From: Rhodanobacter sp. C03
GTDB taxonomy: Bacteria; Pseudomonadota; Gammaproteobacteria; Xanthomonadales; Rhodanobacteraceae
DNA: 64,000 bases
Assembly (NCBI RefSeq): GCF_002001175.1
Contig: NZ_MUNT01000007.1
Coordinates: 186,001 to 250,000, forward strand
Direction of reading: 5' to 3'
Positions 8,856 to 18,398 of this stretch are shown here, in pieces. The first letter of the stretch is position 1, and each line of letters starts with the position of its first letter. The notes under the pieces are model-generated. The model did no database searches. It was given only the letters and a program-made list of their open reading frames with translations, and was not told where the DNA came from. The position numbers and the translations under genes were made by a program.

Positions 8856-9190
8856 GCGGATACGTTAGCAGGAGGCGCATGAAGCGGCGATGGCTCAGGG
8901 AAGCGATGCCTGTGCTGGCCATGCAGGAGCGTACCGACATGGCTCAGCCCGGAGGGTCTGTGTCAGCCGGTCCGGCAGTGGTGCATGCCGGGTGAAAGCC
9001 TTCGGGTACGAGAAGAGCGCCATTTGGTGGCTTTCGGCGTAATCATGCGGCCGGATCAGTTCTTCGGTAGGGCCGAAGGTGAAGTCGGGCATTGCCAGGC
9101 TACATAGCCATGGTGCTTTCCTTCGACGTGGTGTGCCAGAGGGGCGTTACCGTCCTGCGTGGCTGCGCCAATGGCGTCGCTTATTTGGCT
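8856..9190. other. Intergenic stretch between the dioxygenase gene and the metX control region
   Basis: No convincing gene is seen in these 335 bases. A 65-codon minus-strand frame (8895-9092) has no recognisable domain and no ribosome binding site. The stretch probably holds the minus-strand promoter of the dioxygenase gene. Confidence 0.5.
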
Positions 9191-9199
9191 TGTCATTGA

Positions 9200-9229
9200 T
9201 ATATGCATGACGTTCACGGGATGCATATA
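9200..9229. promoter_or_regulatory. Inverted repeat upstream of the metX promoter
   Basis: Nine-base arms TATATGCAT (9200-9208) and ATGCATATA (9221-9229) with a 12-base spacer end five bases before the met-box-like sites. It could be a second regulator site for the metX operon. No known motif was recognised. Confidence 0.45.
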
Positions 9230-9234
9230 CGTTT

Positions 9235-9250
9235 AGATGTTTAGACGTCT
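9235..9250 (+). promoter_or_regulatory. Tandem met-box-like operator of metX
   Basis: Two adjoining eight-base sites, AGATGTTT and AGACGTCT. The second equals the MetJ met-box consensus and the first matches it at 6 of 8 positions. The pair ends one base before the -35 hexamer. The same module in the same geometry stands before a TonB receptor gene at 35353-35375. No metJ gene is in the window, so the cognate regulator is inferred. Confidence 0.65.
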
Positions 9251-9251
9251 A

Positions 9252-9280
9252 TTGACAAGTTGAACTCATGCATTCAATAT
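9252..9280 (+). promoter_or_regulatory. Sigma-70-type promoter of metX-metB-hom
   Basis: TTGACA (9252-9257) and CAATAT (9275-9280) with a 17-base spacer. The expected start of transcription near 9287 coincides with the first base of the riboswitch P1 helix, which supports both calls. Confidence 0.75.
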
Positions 9281-9287
9281 CCTGTCC

Positions 9288-9402
9288 ACTCATCGAGACC
9301 GGCGGAGGGATAGGCCCTTTGATGCCGGGGCAACCAGCGGGAAGCGTTCCCGTCACGGTGCCAAATCCTGCGGCGGCGCCACGGCGCCACCGAGAGATGG
9401 GC
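9288..9402 (+). ncRNA. SAM-I riboswitch (S-box leader)
   Basis: The conserved S-box core is present in order: P1 5' strand ACTCATCGAGA; GGCGGAGGGA followed by the TGGCCC-like TAGGCCCT; GATGCCGGGGCAACC; a P3 hairpin; the block GGTGCCAAATCCTGC; a P4 hairpin; and the closing GAGAGATGGGCG. This structure binds S-adenosylmethionine and reduces expression of methionine genes. A later CTCCGG (9449-9454) can pair with CCGGAG (9474-9479), which contains the metX ribosome binding site, so control may be at translation. No long T run follows, which argues against an intrinsic terminator platform. Confidence 0.93.
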
Positions 9403-9485
9403 GTCATTCCTGCCGCAGTTTCATTCACTGTGCATGTATGACACCCGGCTCCGGCAACCCGCAGGCGATGCGACCGGAGAACCGC

Positions 9486-10514
9486 ATGACCTTTCAGCCG
9501 CTGCCACTCGCCGATCCCGATTCCAGCCATTCGCCGGCACGTTTCCATGCGGAATCACGTCGCGAGGACCTGACCGCCCAGCGCAGCACGCGGCGGCTGG
9601 TCATCAGTCCCAAATACGGCAGCGGCCCGCGCGAGATCGAAGTCCGCTATCTGTGGTGCGGCGCGCCGGATGCGCCCACGTTGATCGTGCAGGGCGGCAT
9701 CTCAGCCAACCGCGACGTCACCGCGCTGGATGGCCATGCCACTCCCGGCTGGTGGCAGGCGCTGGTCGGCAGCGGTGCAGCGATCGATCTGCAGCGCTGG
9801 CGCGTGCTGGCGATCGACTGGTTGACCCCGGACGAGCTGGGTGTCGGTTCGGTCTCCAGCGAGGATCAGGCCGATGCACTGGCCGCCTTGCTGCAGGGGC
9901 TGGCGATTCCGCAGGCGCATGCCGTCGTGGGCTCTTCCTACGGCGCTATGGTGGCGCTGGCGTTTGCTGCGCGGCACCCGCGGTGCGTGAACCGACTGCT
10001 GCTGCTGGCCGGCGCACACCGGCCGCATCCGCTGGCCACGGCACAGCGCAGCGTGCAGCGCGGGATCGTGCGGCTTGGCCAGTCGGCCGGTCGGGTCGAC
10101 GAGGCGTTGGCGCTGGCGCGCCAGCTGGCGATCACCACCTACCGCGGCAGCGGCGAGTTCGGCCGGCGCTTTGCCGGTGGCCCGGAATGGCGCGACGAGC
10201 GCTTCCATTTCCCGGTCGAGGATTACCTCGAACACCAGGGTCGGCGCTTCGTCGGGCGCTTCGACGCCGACCGCTTCCTCGCACTGTCCGAATCGATCGA
10301 TCTGCATGACGTGGCGCCGGAACAAATCCCGACGCCGACCACGTTGATCGGTTTCCCATCCGACCGGCTGGTGCCGCTGGCCGACCTGTGCGAGCTGCAG
10401 CGTCGCTTGCGTGGCCCGGCCACGCTGGAAGTGGTCGAGTCGCCGTATGGCCATGATGCCTTCCTGAAAGAACCCGAGCAGCTCGCGCCGCTGTTGCGCG
10501 AAGCGCTGAGCTGA
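9486..10514 (+). CDS. metX: MetX-type homoserine O-acyltransferase
   Basis: A 342-residue alpha/beta-hydrolase-fold acyltransferase that activates homoserine (with acetyl- or succinyl-CoA) in the first step of methionine synthesis. The triad is S151 in GSSYGAM, D293 in PSDRLVP and H323 in YGHDAF. Family members in Xanthomonadales were reported as succinyl-CoA users despite the MetX fold, but specificity is not decided here. The start at 9486 has GGAGA six bases upstream; two upstream ATGs (9438, 9468) lack a site. It heads metX-metB-hom and sits behind the met-box-like sites and the SAM-I riboswitch. Confidence 0.9.
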   Translation: MTFQPLPLADPDSSHSPARFHAESRREDLTAQRSTRRLVISPKYGSGPREIEVRYLWCGAPDAPTLIVQGGISANRDVTALDGHATPGWWQALVGSGAAIDLQRWRVLAIDWLTPDELGVGSVSSEDQADALAALLQGLAIPQAHAVVGSSYGAMVALAFAARHPRCVNRLLLLAGAHRPHPLATAQRSVQRGIVRLGQSAGRVDEALALARQLAITTYRGSGEFGRRFAGGPEWRDERFHFPVEDYLEHQGRRFVGRFDADRFLALSESIDLHDVAPEQIPTPTTLIGFPSDRLVPLADLCELQRRLRGPATLEVVESPYGHDAFLKEPEQLAPLLREALS

Positions 10515-10527
10515 ACCTGCAGAAGCC

Positions 10528-10603
10528 TGTAGGAGCGGCTTCAGCCGCGATGCTCTTCGACCGCTTGGCGCAGAAGCATCGCGACTGAAGTCGCTCCCAT
10601 ACA
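10528..10603. repeat. REP pair (REPIN) between metX and metB
   Basis: Two GTAG-headed REP units in opposite orientation: TGTAGGAGCGGCTTCAGCCG starts at 10528 and the facing copy ends at 10603. Each unit is itself a short hairpin. The same unit recurs near 11860, 18637 and 23057, and in diverged form at 43053. Located inside the met operon, it may affect mRNA stability between metX and metB. Confidence 0.85.
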
Positions 10604-10646
10604 AGATCCAATTCACCCTTTGCACAAGAAATTCGGAGATCCACCC

Positions 10647-11834
10647 ATGAGCGAGTCCGCCCCCTGTACCCGCGCCGTGCGTGCCGGCATCGAATCGGAT
10701 ACCCAGCACGGCGCGGTGGTGCCGCCGCTGCACCTGTCGACCAACTACGCGTTCGAAGGACTCGGCGGCAAGCGGCCGTACGACTATTCGCGCAGCGGCA
10801 ATCCCACCCGTGACCTGCTCGGCAATGCGCTGGCGGAACTGGAGCAGGGCGCCGGCGCAGTGGTGACATCGAGCGGCATGTCGGCGGTGGCGCTGGCGCT
10901 GGAACTGGTGCCGGCGGGCGCCACGGTGCTGGCCGCGCACGATTGCTACGGTGGCACCTGGCGGCTGCTGGACGCGTGGGCGAAGAAGGGCCGCTTCAGC
11001 GTGGTGTTCGCCGATCTCACCGACAGCGTGGCGCTCGCCGCAGGCCTGGCGCAGAAGCCTGCGCTGGTATGGGTAGAGACGCCATCGAATCCGCTGCTGC
11101 GGATCACCGACATCCGTCACGTGGCGCAGGCCGCGCATGCGGTCGGTGCGCTCTTGGTGGTCGACAACACCTTCCTGTCGCCGGCATTGCAGCAGCCGCT
11201 GCTGCTCGGTGCGGACGTGGTGGTGCATTCCACCACCAAGTACATCAACGGCCACAGCGACGTGGTCGGCGGTGCCGCGGTGGCACGCGACGCGGCCGTG
11301 TTCGAGCAGCTGAAGTGGTGGGCCAACTGCAACGGCCTCACCGGCGCGCCGTTCGACAGCTATCTCACCTTGCGCGGCTTGCGCACTTTGTCGGTACGGC
11401 TGCGCCAGCATCAGGAAAACGCCGAACGCATCGCCGAACAACTGGACGCGCATCCGGCCGTGCGCAAGGTGTATTACCCCGGCCTGGTCAGTCATGCCGG
11501 TCACGCGCTGGCGTCGCGCCAGCAGCAGGGTTTCGGCGCCATGCTCAGCTTCGAGCTGGAAGGCGACGTGACGCAGATCGAGGCCTTTGTCGATGGCCTG
11601 CAGTACTTCTCGTTGGCCGAGTCGCTGGGCGGCGTGGAAAGCCTGATCGCGCATCCGGCCTCCATGACGCATGCATCGATGGCGCCCGAGGCGCGTCGCA
11701 CTGCCGGAATCGCCGACAGCTTGCTGCGGCTGTCGGTGGGCATCGAAGATGGTGACGACCTGCTGCGTGATCTTGAAGCGGCACTCCTGCGTGCCGCCAA
11801 CGTGGAAAAATCCAAACGCCGGGTGATCGCGTGA
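10647..11834 (+). CDS. metB: Cystathionine gamma-synthase-type PLP enzyme
   Basis: A 395-residue Cys/Met-metabolism PLP enzyme that would join acylated homoserine with cysteine (or sulfide) in methionine synthesis. The PLP lysine is K198 in HSTTKYINGHSD; the phosphate-binding SSGMSA loop and the SLGGVESL segment are in place. Cystathionine gamma-synthase, O-acylhomoserine sulfhydrylase and cystathionine lyase are hard to separate by eye; operon position after metX favours a synthase. ATG 10647 follows GGAGAT, whereas an upstream TTG at 10620 has no site. The stop overlaps the GTG start of hom by four bases. Confidence 0.88.
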   Translation: MSESAPCTRAVRAGIESDTQHGAVVPPLHLSTNYAFEGLGGKRPYDYSRSGNPTRDLLGNALAELEQGAGAVVTSSGMSAVALALELVPAGATVLAAHDCYGGTWRLLDAWAKKGRFSVVFADLTDSVALAAGLAQKPALVWVETPSNPLLRITDIRHVAQAAHAVGALLVVDNTFLSPALQQPLLLGADVVVHSTTKYINGHSDVVGGAAVARDAAVFEQLKWWANCNGLTGAPFDSYLTLRGLRTLSVRLRQHQENAERIAEQLDAHPAVRKVYYPGLVSHAGHALASRQQQGFGAMLSFELEGDVTQIEAFVDGLQYFSLAESLGGVESLIAHPASMTHASMAPEARRTAGIADSLLRLSVGIEDGDDLLRDLEAALLRAANVEKSKRRVIA

Positions 11835-12955
11835 GCGCGGTGCTGGATGTCGAGGCCACTGTAGGAGCGACTTCAGTCGCGACAGCGCGGCGCACCGAGG
11901 TCGCGGCTGAAGCCGCTCCTACAACAACGATTGCCATCGTGCTGCTCGGTACCGGCGTGGTCGGTGGTGCGCTGCTGAAGCTGCTCAATACGCCGGCTGC
12001 GGCCAAGGTGCGATTGGTCGGCGCAGCCAACTCGCGCCGGCAACAGACCGATGCCACCAGCCTCGCCAGCCGCAGCCTGCGCGAGCAACTGAATAGCCAG
12101 GGCGCAGCGCGAGACAACGCAATCCTGCTTGCTGCACTGGATGCCAGCGGTGCCGCGAGCAAAGTGATCGTCGATGCCACGGCCAGCACCTCGCTGGCAT
12201 CGCGTCATGCCGAATGGCTGGCGCTTGGTTACCACGTGGTCACCGCGAACAAGGCGCTGGCGGGTGGCGAACTGCCGAGCTGGCGTGCGTTGCAGGCGGC
12301 GCTGGCGAACGGCGGTCGCTATGGTGATTCGGCCACCGTCGGTGCCGGCCTGCCGGTGTTGTCCACGCTGCGTCGTTTACGTACCTGCGGCGACAGCCTG
12401 CTCACGCTGGAAGGCGTGTTCTCCGGTTCGCTATCGTGGCTGTTCAACCAGTACGACGGCAGTCGCCCGTTTTCCGCCTTGCTGCGCGAGGCGCGCAAGC
12501 TCGGTTACACCGAACCCGATCCGCGCTCGGATCTGTCCGGCGAGGACGTCGCGCGCAAGCTGCTGATCATCGCCCGCAACGCGGGCTTCTCGCTCGGCAC
12601 CGACGAAGTCGATGTGCAGGGTCTGGTACCCCAGTCCCTGCGCGCGCTGGGCGCCGAGGCGTTTCTGGCTCGCCTGGAGGAACTGGACGAGCCGATCGCC
12701 GAGCTGCACGCCGAGGCGAAATCGCGTGGTTGCGTGCTGCGTTTCCTGGCCCGTCTCAACCAGCGCGGCCGCGCCCGCGTCGGCCTGGTCGAAGTACCAC
12801 TGACCCATTCGGCGGCACGCCTGTACGGCACCGACAACCAGTTCGCGCTCACCACCACCCGCTACAACACCCAGCCGCTGGTGATCCAGGGGCCAGGCGC
12901 GGGACCGGAAGTGACGGCGCAGGCCTTGCTGGGGGATGTGCTGGCACTGGCGTGA
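11831..12955 (+). CDS. hom: Homoserine dehydrogenase with a REP-encoded N-terminal extension
   Basis: A 374-residue NAD(P)-dependent homoserine dehydrogenase that reduces aspartate semialdehyde to homoserine, shared by methionine and threonine synthesis. The Rossmann motif LLGTGVVGGALL begins near residue 38. The catalytic region includes TANKALAG and SGSLSWLFNQ. No aspartokinase domain is fused and no C-terminal ACT domain is evident. The GTG start overlaps the metB stop (GTGA). Residues of about 11-31 are encoded by a complete REP pair (11860-11922), giving an Ala/Thr-rich leader absent from normal enzymes. No later start precedes the Rossmann fold except internal GTG codons that would damage it. 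Confidence 0.9.
   Translation: MSAVLDVEATVGATSVATARRTEVAAEAAPTTTIAIVLLGTGVVGGALLKLLNTPAAAKVRLVGAANSRRQQTDATSLASRSLREQLNSQGAARDNAILLAALDASGAASKVIVDATASTSLASRHAEWLALGYHVVTANKALAGGELPSWRALQAALANGGRYGDSATVGAGLPVLSTLRRLRTCGDSLLTLEGVFSGSLSWLFNQYDGSRPFSALLREARKLGYTEPDPRSDLSGEDVARKLLIIARNAGFSLGTDEVDVQGLVPQSLRALGAEAFLARLEELDEPIAELHAEAKSRGCVLRFLARLNQRGRARVGLVEVPLTHSAARLYGTDNQFALTTTRYNTQPLVIQGPGAGPEVTAQALLGDVLALA
11860..11922. repeat. REP pair (REPIN) inside the hom reading frame
   Basis: TGTAGGAGCGACTTCAGTCG starts at 11860 and the inverted partner ends with CGGCTGAAGCCGCTCCTACA at 11922, with only a short spacer. It lies in the 5' coding part of hom and is read in frame without a stop. Confidence 0.85.
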
Positions 12956-13121
12956 AGCTGTTCGGATCGATCTGATCCGCGAACCGTGAAAGCGTGCGAC
13001 CGACCGTTCCGTCGGCGCACGATCAAAGATTTCCCGTCACATCGCGACGACGTGGAGCGAGCCACCGTGCCTCCCACGCAGGTGATCCATTCACCCATCG
13101 TCACTGTACGGAGGAAATCCC

Positions 13122-13259
13122 ATGTCCGAGATCAACAAGACGCCCGAGCTGGGCGACGCCGGCAAACAGCGCGGCGGCATCGGCTATGTACTGCTGTGGT
13201 TCCTGGGTGTGCCGATTCCGGTGCTGATCCTCATCGCGCTGCTGCGCGGTTGTGCCTGA
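13122..13259 (+). CDS. 45-residue single-pass membrane peptide
   Basis: A short reading frame with an excellent ribosome binding site (GGAGGAAA ending six bases before ATG). The product has a charged, Gly-rich N-terminus (MSEINKTPELGDAGKQRGG) and one hydrophobic helix from about residue 20 to 41, ending RGCA. No family was recognised. It precedes the larger membrane protein gene by 54 bases on the same strand, so the two may act together. Sequence 12956-13121 upstream holds no other gene. Confidence 0.65.
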   Translation: MSEINKTPELGDAGKQRGGIGYVLLWFLGVPIPVLILIALLRGCA

Positions 13260-13313
13260 CCCGACGCTTGCGGGCATCGTCCATCGCATCCGCATCACGA
13301 GAGGAATCATGTC

Positions 13314-14168
13314 ATGGCACCCATGAATGAAAGTGTTGAAACTGTTGTTGTCGCATCACCTGCAACAATCCATCCGAGCATGAGCTGGAGTGCCATCTTC
13401 GCCGGTTGGCTGGTTGCCACCGCCATTGCCGGCCTGCTGTATGTCGCCGGCCTGGCACTGGGCTTTGCGGCTTTCAATCCGCATGACATGGCTGGCGCGG
13501 CCAAGGGTATCGGCGTCGGCACCGCAATCTGGTTGATCGTGACGTGGGCTGCCGGCCTGTTCGTCGGCGGCCTGTTCGCCAGCTGGTTCGACGGCAAGGC
13601 CGACGAAACCATGGGCGCCATGCACGGCATCGCCGTATGGGGCCTTTCGATCACAGCCACCGCGTTGTGGTTGTCGCTTGGTTTGGGTCAGGCACTGCAT
13701 CATCGTGCAGCGATGGATCGCGGCGGCAACATGACGATGGGCGCTGCGGCTGCCAGCGACAACGATGCGCTGCTGATCCTGCAGGCGAACGTGCGTGGGC
13801 TGATCGGGCACTCGCAGAATGACGCAAGGCCAAACATGCACGGCGGCGCTGATGATGCTGTGGTCGCATCGATTCTTGGCAACCGCACGGACACGGCGCG
13901 GGCATTGCTGATGGCCGACGGTGTTTCTTCGGAAGCGATCGATCAATCGCTGCCGCGTCTGGCTAACGAGGCCAATGCGGCAAACACGAAAATCAAGGCC
14001 GATGCCGATCGCGCCGCGCATTACACCTCGGTGGCACTCTGGGTCACTTTCCTGACGGGCCTGTTGGCGCTGCTGGCCGCGGCGATCGGTGGCTGGATGG
14101 GCGCCGGCAATGTTCACCGCGTCTATCATCTGCGCCGTTACGAGGGTCGTCCCTACCGTAACCCTTGA
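13314..14168 (+). CDS. Membrane protein of unknown function
   Basis: A 284-residue protein with hydrophobic segments near 24-48, 60-84, 100-122 and 238-262, and a soluble loop of about 110 residues between the third and fourth. The N-terminal SWSAIFAGWLVATAI resembles proteins sometimes labelled PhnA-like, but nothing ties it to phosphonate metabolism. The C-terminal tail is rich in Arg and Tyr. The start ATG 13314 follows GAGAGGAA; an ATG five bases upstream runs into a stop. A hairpin terminator follows at 14230. Confidence 0.75.
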   Translation: MAPMNESVETVVVASPATIHPSMSWSAIFAGWLVATAIAGLLYVAGLALGFAAFNPHDMAGAAKGIGVGTAIWLIVTWAAGLFVGGLFASWFDGKADETMGAMHGIAVWGLSITATALWLSLGLGQALHHRAAMDRGGNMTMGAAAASDNDALLILQANVRGLIGHSQNDARPNMHGGADDAVVASILGNRTDTARALLMADGVSSEAIDQSLPRLANEANAANTKIKADADRAAHYTSVALWVTFLTGLLALLAAAIGGWMGAGNVHRVYHLRRYEGRPYRNP

Positions 14169-14229
14169 TGACGAATGCCCGGAGCTGCTGGCACAGTGCG
14201 GTGGTTCTTTACTTGCGTCTCATCGGCTG

Positions 14230-14266
14230 ATGAAAAACGCGCGGCTTTTCACCGCGCGTTTTTCAT
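14230..14266. terminator. Bidirectional terminator
   Basis: Arms of about 15 bases (14230-14244 and 14252-14266) with a core GCGCGG/CCGCGC flanked by A and T runs on opposite sides. It separates the convergent membrane protein gene (plus) and CDGSH gene (minus). Confidence 0.85.
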
Positions 14267-14326
14267 GTCCATACAGCCGGGATATTGCAGCGATGCCTGA
14301 TCACCACGGTGCGGCGCGCAGATCGT

Positions 14327-15025
14327 TCACTCGCTGTCGCTGAATCCCATCGACGCATGCGTGCCGTCGCAGAACGGCTTGTTCTGCGATTCGCCGCAGC
14401 GGCATAGAGTTACTCGATTGCGCACTTCGTACTCGAAGCCGTCGGCGCCGACCAATTGCACGCCGCCGCGCAGCCAGATCGGCCCGGAGCAGTGCTGGGC
14501 GGGATCCTCGATCAGGGCGATCGATGGCTCGAACGCGGGTTCGATCGCTTTGCCGGTTTCGTTGTCCCAAGCCACCAGTCGTCCCGACGGACAGTCGCAG
14601 GTCTGGCTGACGAAATGCTTGCTGGCGGTGGGATTGTCCGTTTCGTTGACCAGATTCCATACCTTGCCGCGCGGATCGCAGAAGCGCGCGAACGCACACA
14701 GACCTTCGACGTCGGTCAGCGACATCGCCGGGCCGCGGATGACCTGGGCTTGTTCGAGATACGGTTTGCGGCTCGCGGTCTCGCTGCCGTCAAAGCCCAC
14801 CTTGGCATGCGTGCCATCGCAGTACGGCTTGTTCGCGCTGTGGCCGCAGCGACACAGTGCGTATTGTTCCTGCGCGGGATAGTGCTGCCCCTTCTGCCAC
14901 TTTACCGATTCCTCGGCTTCGTTGGTGCCGATGGTCTCCTTGTGCAGCGGGAGGCTGCCGGAAACGAGATAGGGGCCGTTCTTGGAGATTTTTACTTTCG
15001 CACCGACCGGTTTCTGCGGATTCAT
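14327..15025 (-). CDS. Double CDGSH iron-sulfur protein
   Basis: A 232-residue protein with two CDGSH-type 2Fe-2S sites at its ends: C58, C60, C69, H73 and C208, C210, C219, H223. Each shows C-x-C-x8-C-D-G-T-H, so the ligands are three Cys and one His. The middle part (about 95-200) contains several further Cys (ARFCDPRG, QTCDCPSG, HCSGP) and matches the unusual domain that joins CDGSH pairs in bacterial MitoNEET-like proteins. It has no signal peptide and should be cytoplasmic. A role in electron transfer or Fe-S handling is a family-level guess. Confidence 0.88.
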   Translation of the reverse strand: MNPQKPVGAKVKISKNGPYLVSGSLPLHKETIGTNEAEESVKWQKGQHYPAQEQYALCRCGHSANKPYCDGTHAKVGFDGSETASRKPYLEQAQVIRGPAMSLTDVEGLCAFARFCDPRGKVWNLVNETDNPTASKHFVSQTCDCPSGRLVAWDNETGKAIEPAFEPSIALIEDPAQHCSGPIWLRGGVQLVGADGFEYEVRNRVTLCRCGESQNKPFCDGTHASMGFSDSE

Positions 15026-15132
15026 CTGACGTCCCTCGATTGATCAACGTGAAGGTCGAGATCCAGGAATTCACTGTACAACTAATGCCGCCGTTGGGAT
15101 GCGTGCGTGAAGCCGGGCGAGGCATTTGAAAT

Positions 15133-15163
15133 AAAAAACGCGCGGCGATCAGCCACGCGTTTT
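15133..15163 (-). terminator. Terminator after the APC permease gene
   Basis: Stem AAAACGCGCGGC / GCCACGCGTTTT with one mismatch and a GATCA loop. On the minus strand it ends in a T run and lies 23 bases past the permease stop. Confidence 0.8.
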
Positions 15164-15185
15164 AGTTTGACTGAATGGTCGCAGC

Positions 15186-16850
15186 CTAGTGCCCGGTGAT
15201 GCGCTCCGCCGTCGTCTCATCCGGTGGCACCAGCGGCGAGGCCGGATCACTTTGCGCCTCCAGCTGCGCCGCTTCCACCGAAGGCGTACGCCAGCCGGAC
15301 TTCACGCCCCACAGATAGAACACCAGTCCGATCACCGCGACCACGCCCAGATCGACGCCATAGGACAGATAACCCCGGCCGCCGAAGGTGGTGCTGCCAG
15401 CCCACGAGACGAAGGCAAGCGTCGGCAGATAGAACACCAGCCACCATGCGCCTTTCATCTGGCGGGCGAAGTCGTGCCAGCCGCTCTTCGCCTGGTAGTA
15501 CAGGTACACCGGCAGCGCGACCACCATCAGCAGGATGATCTCGCCGGTCAGTGGCCACTTCGCCCAGTACAGCAGCTCGGTCGACATGATGAAGGCGATG
15601 CCGGCGAGCACTGGCAGGCCACGCAGGCGCAGCGGACGGTGCAGTTCCGGCGCGGTACGGCGCAGCGTCATCACGCTGACCGGGCCGGTGAGATAGGAAA
15701 TGATCGTGGCCACCGAGATCACCGCCGCCAGCGTGCCCCAGCCGCGGAAGAAGAGCAGGAACAGGAACGACACCACCAGGTTCAGCCACATCGCCGGGCG
15801 TGGCACGCCCGACTTCGGATCCACCAGGCCCAGGATCTTCGGAAGCGTGCCGTTGCGCTCCATGCCGTAGATCATCCGCGCGGTGGTGGCGGTGTAGGTC
15901 ATGCCGGTGCCGCTGGGGCTGATGAACGCATCGAGGAACAGCAGGTTCGCCAGCCAGAACAGGCCGAGAATCTTCGCCAGATCCGCGAACGGCGAACTGA
16001 AATCGAGGCCGTGCCAGCCGGCCTTGGCCAGCAGGTCCGGTGGTACCGCGCCGATATAGGCGACCTGCAGGATCAGGTAGACGACGGTGGCGATCGTGAT
16101 CGAACCGATAATCGCGAACGGAATGCTCCGGCCTGGATTGCGCGCTTCGCCGGCGAGGTTTACCGGACTCTGGAAACCGTTGAAGCTGAACACGATGCCG
16201 GCGGTAGCCACGGCGGTGAGGATCGCCGCGAAGTCAGTGACGTGCGAGCCGCCGTGGATGCCGACCGAGAAATTTTCGGGATGAAAGCCGCTGGCGATCA
16301 GCAGCAGTCCGGTCGCCGCCGGCACCACCAATTTGAATACGGTGATCGCGGTATTGGAGTGCGCGAACAGCTTCACGCTCCAGAAATTCATCAGGAAATA
16401 GATGATCACCAGCACGGCGGCGATGCCCAGACCGACGTGGCTGAGCTCACCTTGTCCGCCCGGTACATGCATGTACAGGTCCTTCGCCCATTGCCATTTC
16501 CAGCCGGACATGTACTGCACCGAGGCTTCGGCCTCGACCGAGATTACCGACACGATCGCAATCCAGTTCGCCCACGCGCCGATGAAGCCGACCAGCGAAC
16601 CGTGCGAGTAGTGGCTGTAACGCACCATGCCACCGGATTCGGGAAACATCGCACCCAGCTCGGCATAGGTCAGCGCGATCGTCATGATGATCGCGGCGCC
16701 CAGCACCCAGGCCCATACCGCACCGGGGCCGGCCAGGCCGGCGGCTTTCCATGCGCCGAACAGCCAGCCGGAGCCGATGATCGAGCCCAGGCCGGTGAGC
16801 ATCAGGGCGAATGGGCCGACGTCGCGGCGAAGAGGGCTGGATGAGGACAT
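15186..16850 (-). CDS. APC-family amino acid permease
   Basis: A 554-residue inner-membrane transporter with about 12-14 hydrophobic helices. TM1 carries the unwound glycine motif GSIIGSGWLFG used by APC carriers to bind the substrate amino group. The segment GFQSPVNLAGEARNPGRSIPFAI is the conserved TM6-loop of the family. The substrate is an amino acid or polyamine and cannot be fixed by eye. ATG 16850 follows AGGAG. It lies 88 bases after sdaA on the same strand, so serine or a related amino acid is a reasonable suspicion but not shown. Confidence 0.88.
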   Translation of the reverse strand: MSSSSPLRRDVGPFALMLTGLGSIIGSGWLFGAWKAAGLAGPGAVWAWVLGAAIIMTIALTYAELGAMFPESGGMVRYSHYSHGSLVGFIGAWANWIAIVSVISVEAEASVQYMSGWKWQWAKDLYMHVPGGQGELSHVGLGIAAVLVIIYFLMNFWSVKLFAHSNTAITVFKLVVPAATGLLLIASGFHPENFSVGIHGGSHVTDFAAILTAVATAGIVFSFNGFQSPVNLAGEARNPGRSIPFAIIGSITIATVVYLILQVAYIGAVPPDLLAKAGWHGLDFSSPFADLAKILGLFWLANLLFLDAFISPSGTGMTYTATTARMIYGMERNGTLPKILGLVDPKSGVPRPAMWLNLVVSFLFLLFFRGWGTLAAVISVATIISYLTGPVSVMTLRRTAPELHRPLRLRGLPVLAGIAFIMSTELLYWAKWPLTGEIILLMVVALPVYLYYQAKSGWHDFARQMKGAWWLVFYLPTLAFVSWAGSTTFGGRGYLSYGVDLGVVAVIGLVFYLWGVKSGWRTPSVEAAQLEAQSDPASPLVPPDETTAERITGH

Positions 16851-16938
16851 GCGAACTCCTGCGCGGGCACCGGCAGCGCCCAAAGAAACCGATGGTTGCA
16901 GACTGCGCCGGGTGTGTCACCCGGCAAAAGTCAGGCTC

Positions 16939-18321
<1,383 letters not shown>

Positions 18322-18398
18322 GGGTTTGCTGCCGGGGAAGGAAGTGAACCGGTTATTCTACGCGGCGTCCCCGCCTTTGGCAGTCCATTCGCAAGCGC

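Noticed and set aside
8895-9092. 65-codon minus-strand open frame
   Set aside because: No ribosome binding site, no recognisable domain, and position between two well-defined features; probably non-coding.
9260-9277. TTGAA-N8-TTCAA dyad between -35 and -10 of metX as a MetR site
   Set aside because: MetR sites have a five-base spacer; the eight-base spacing does not fit.
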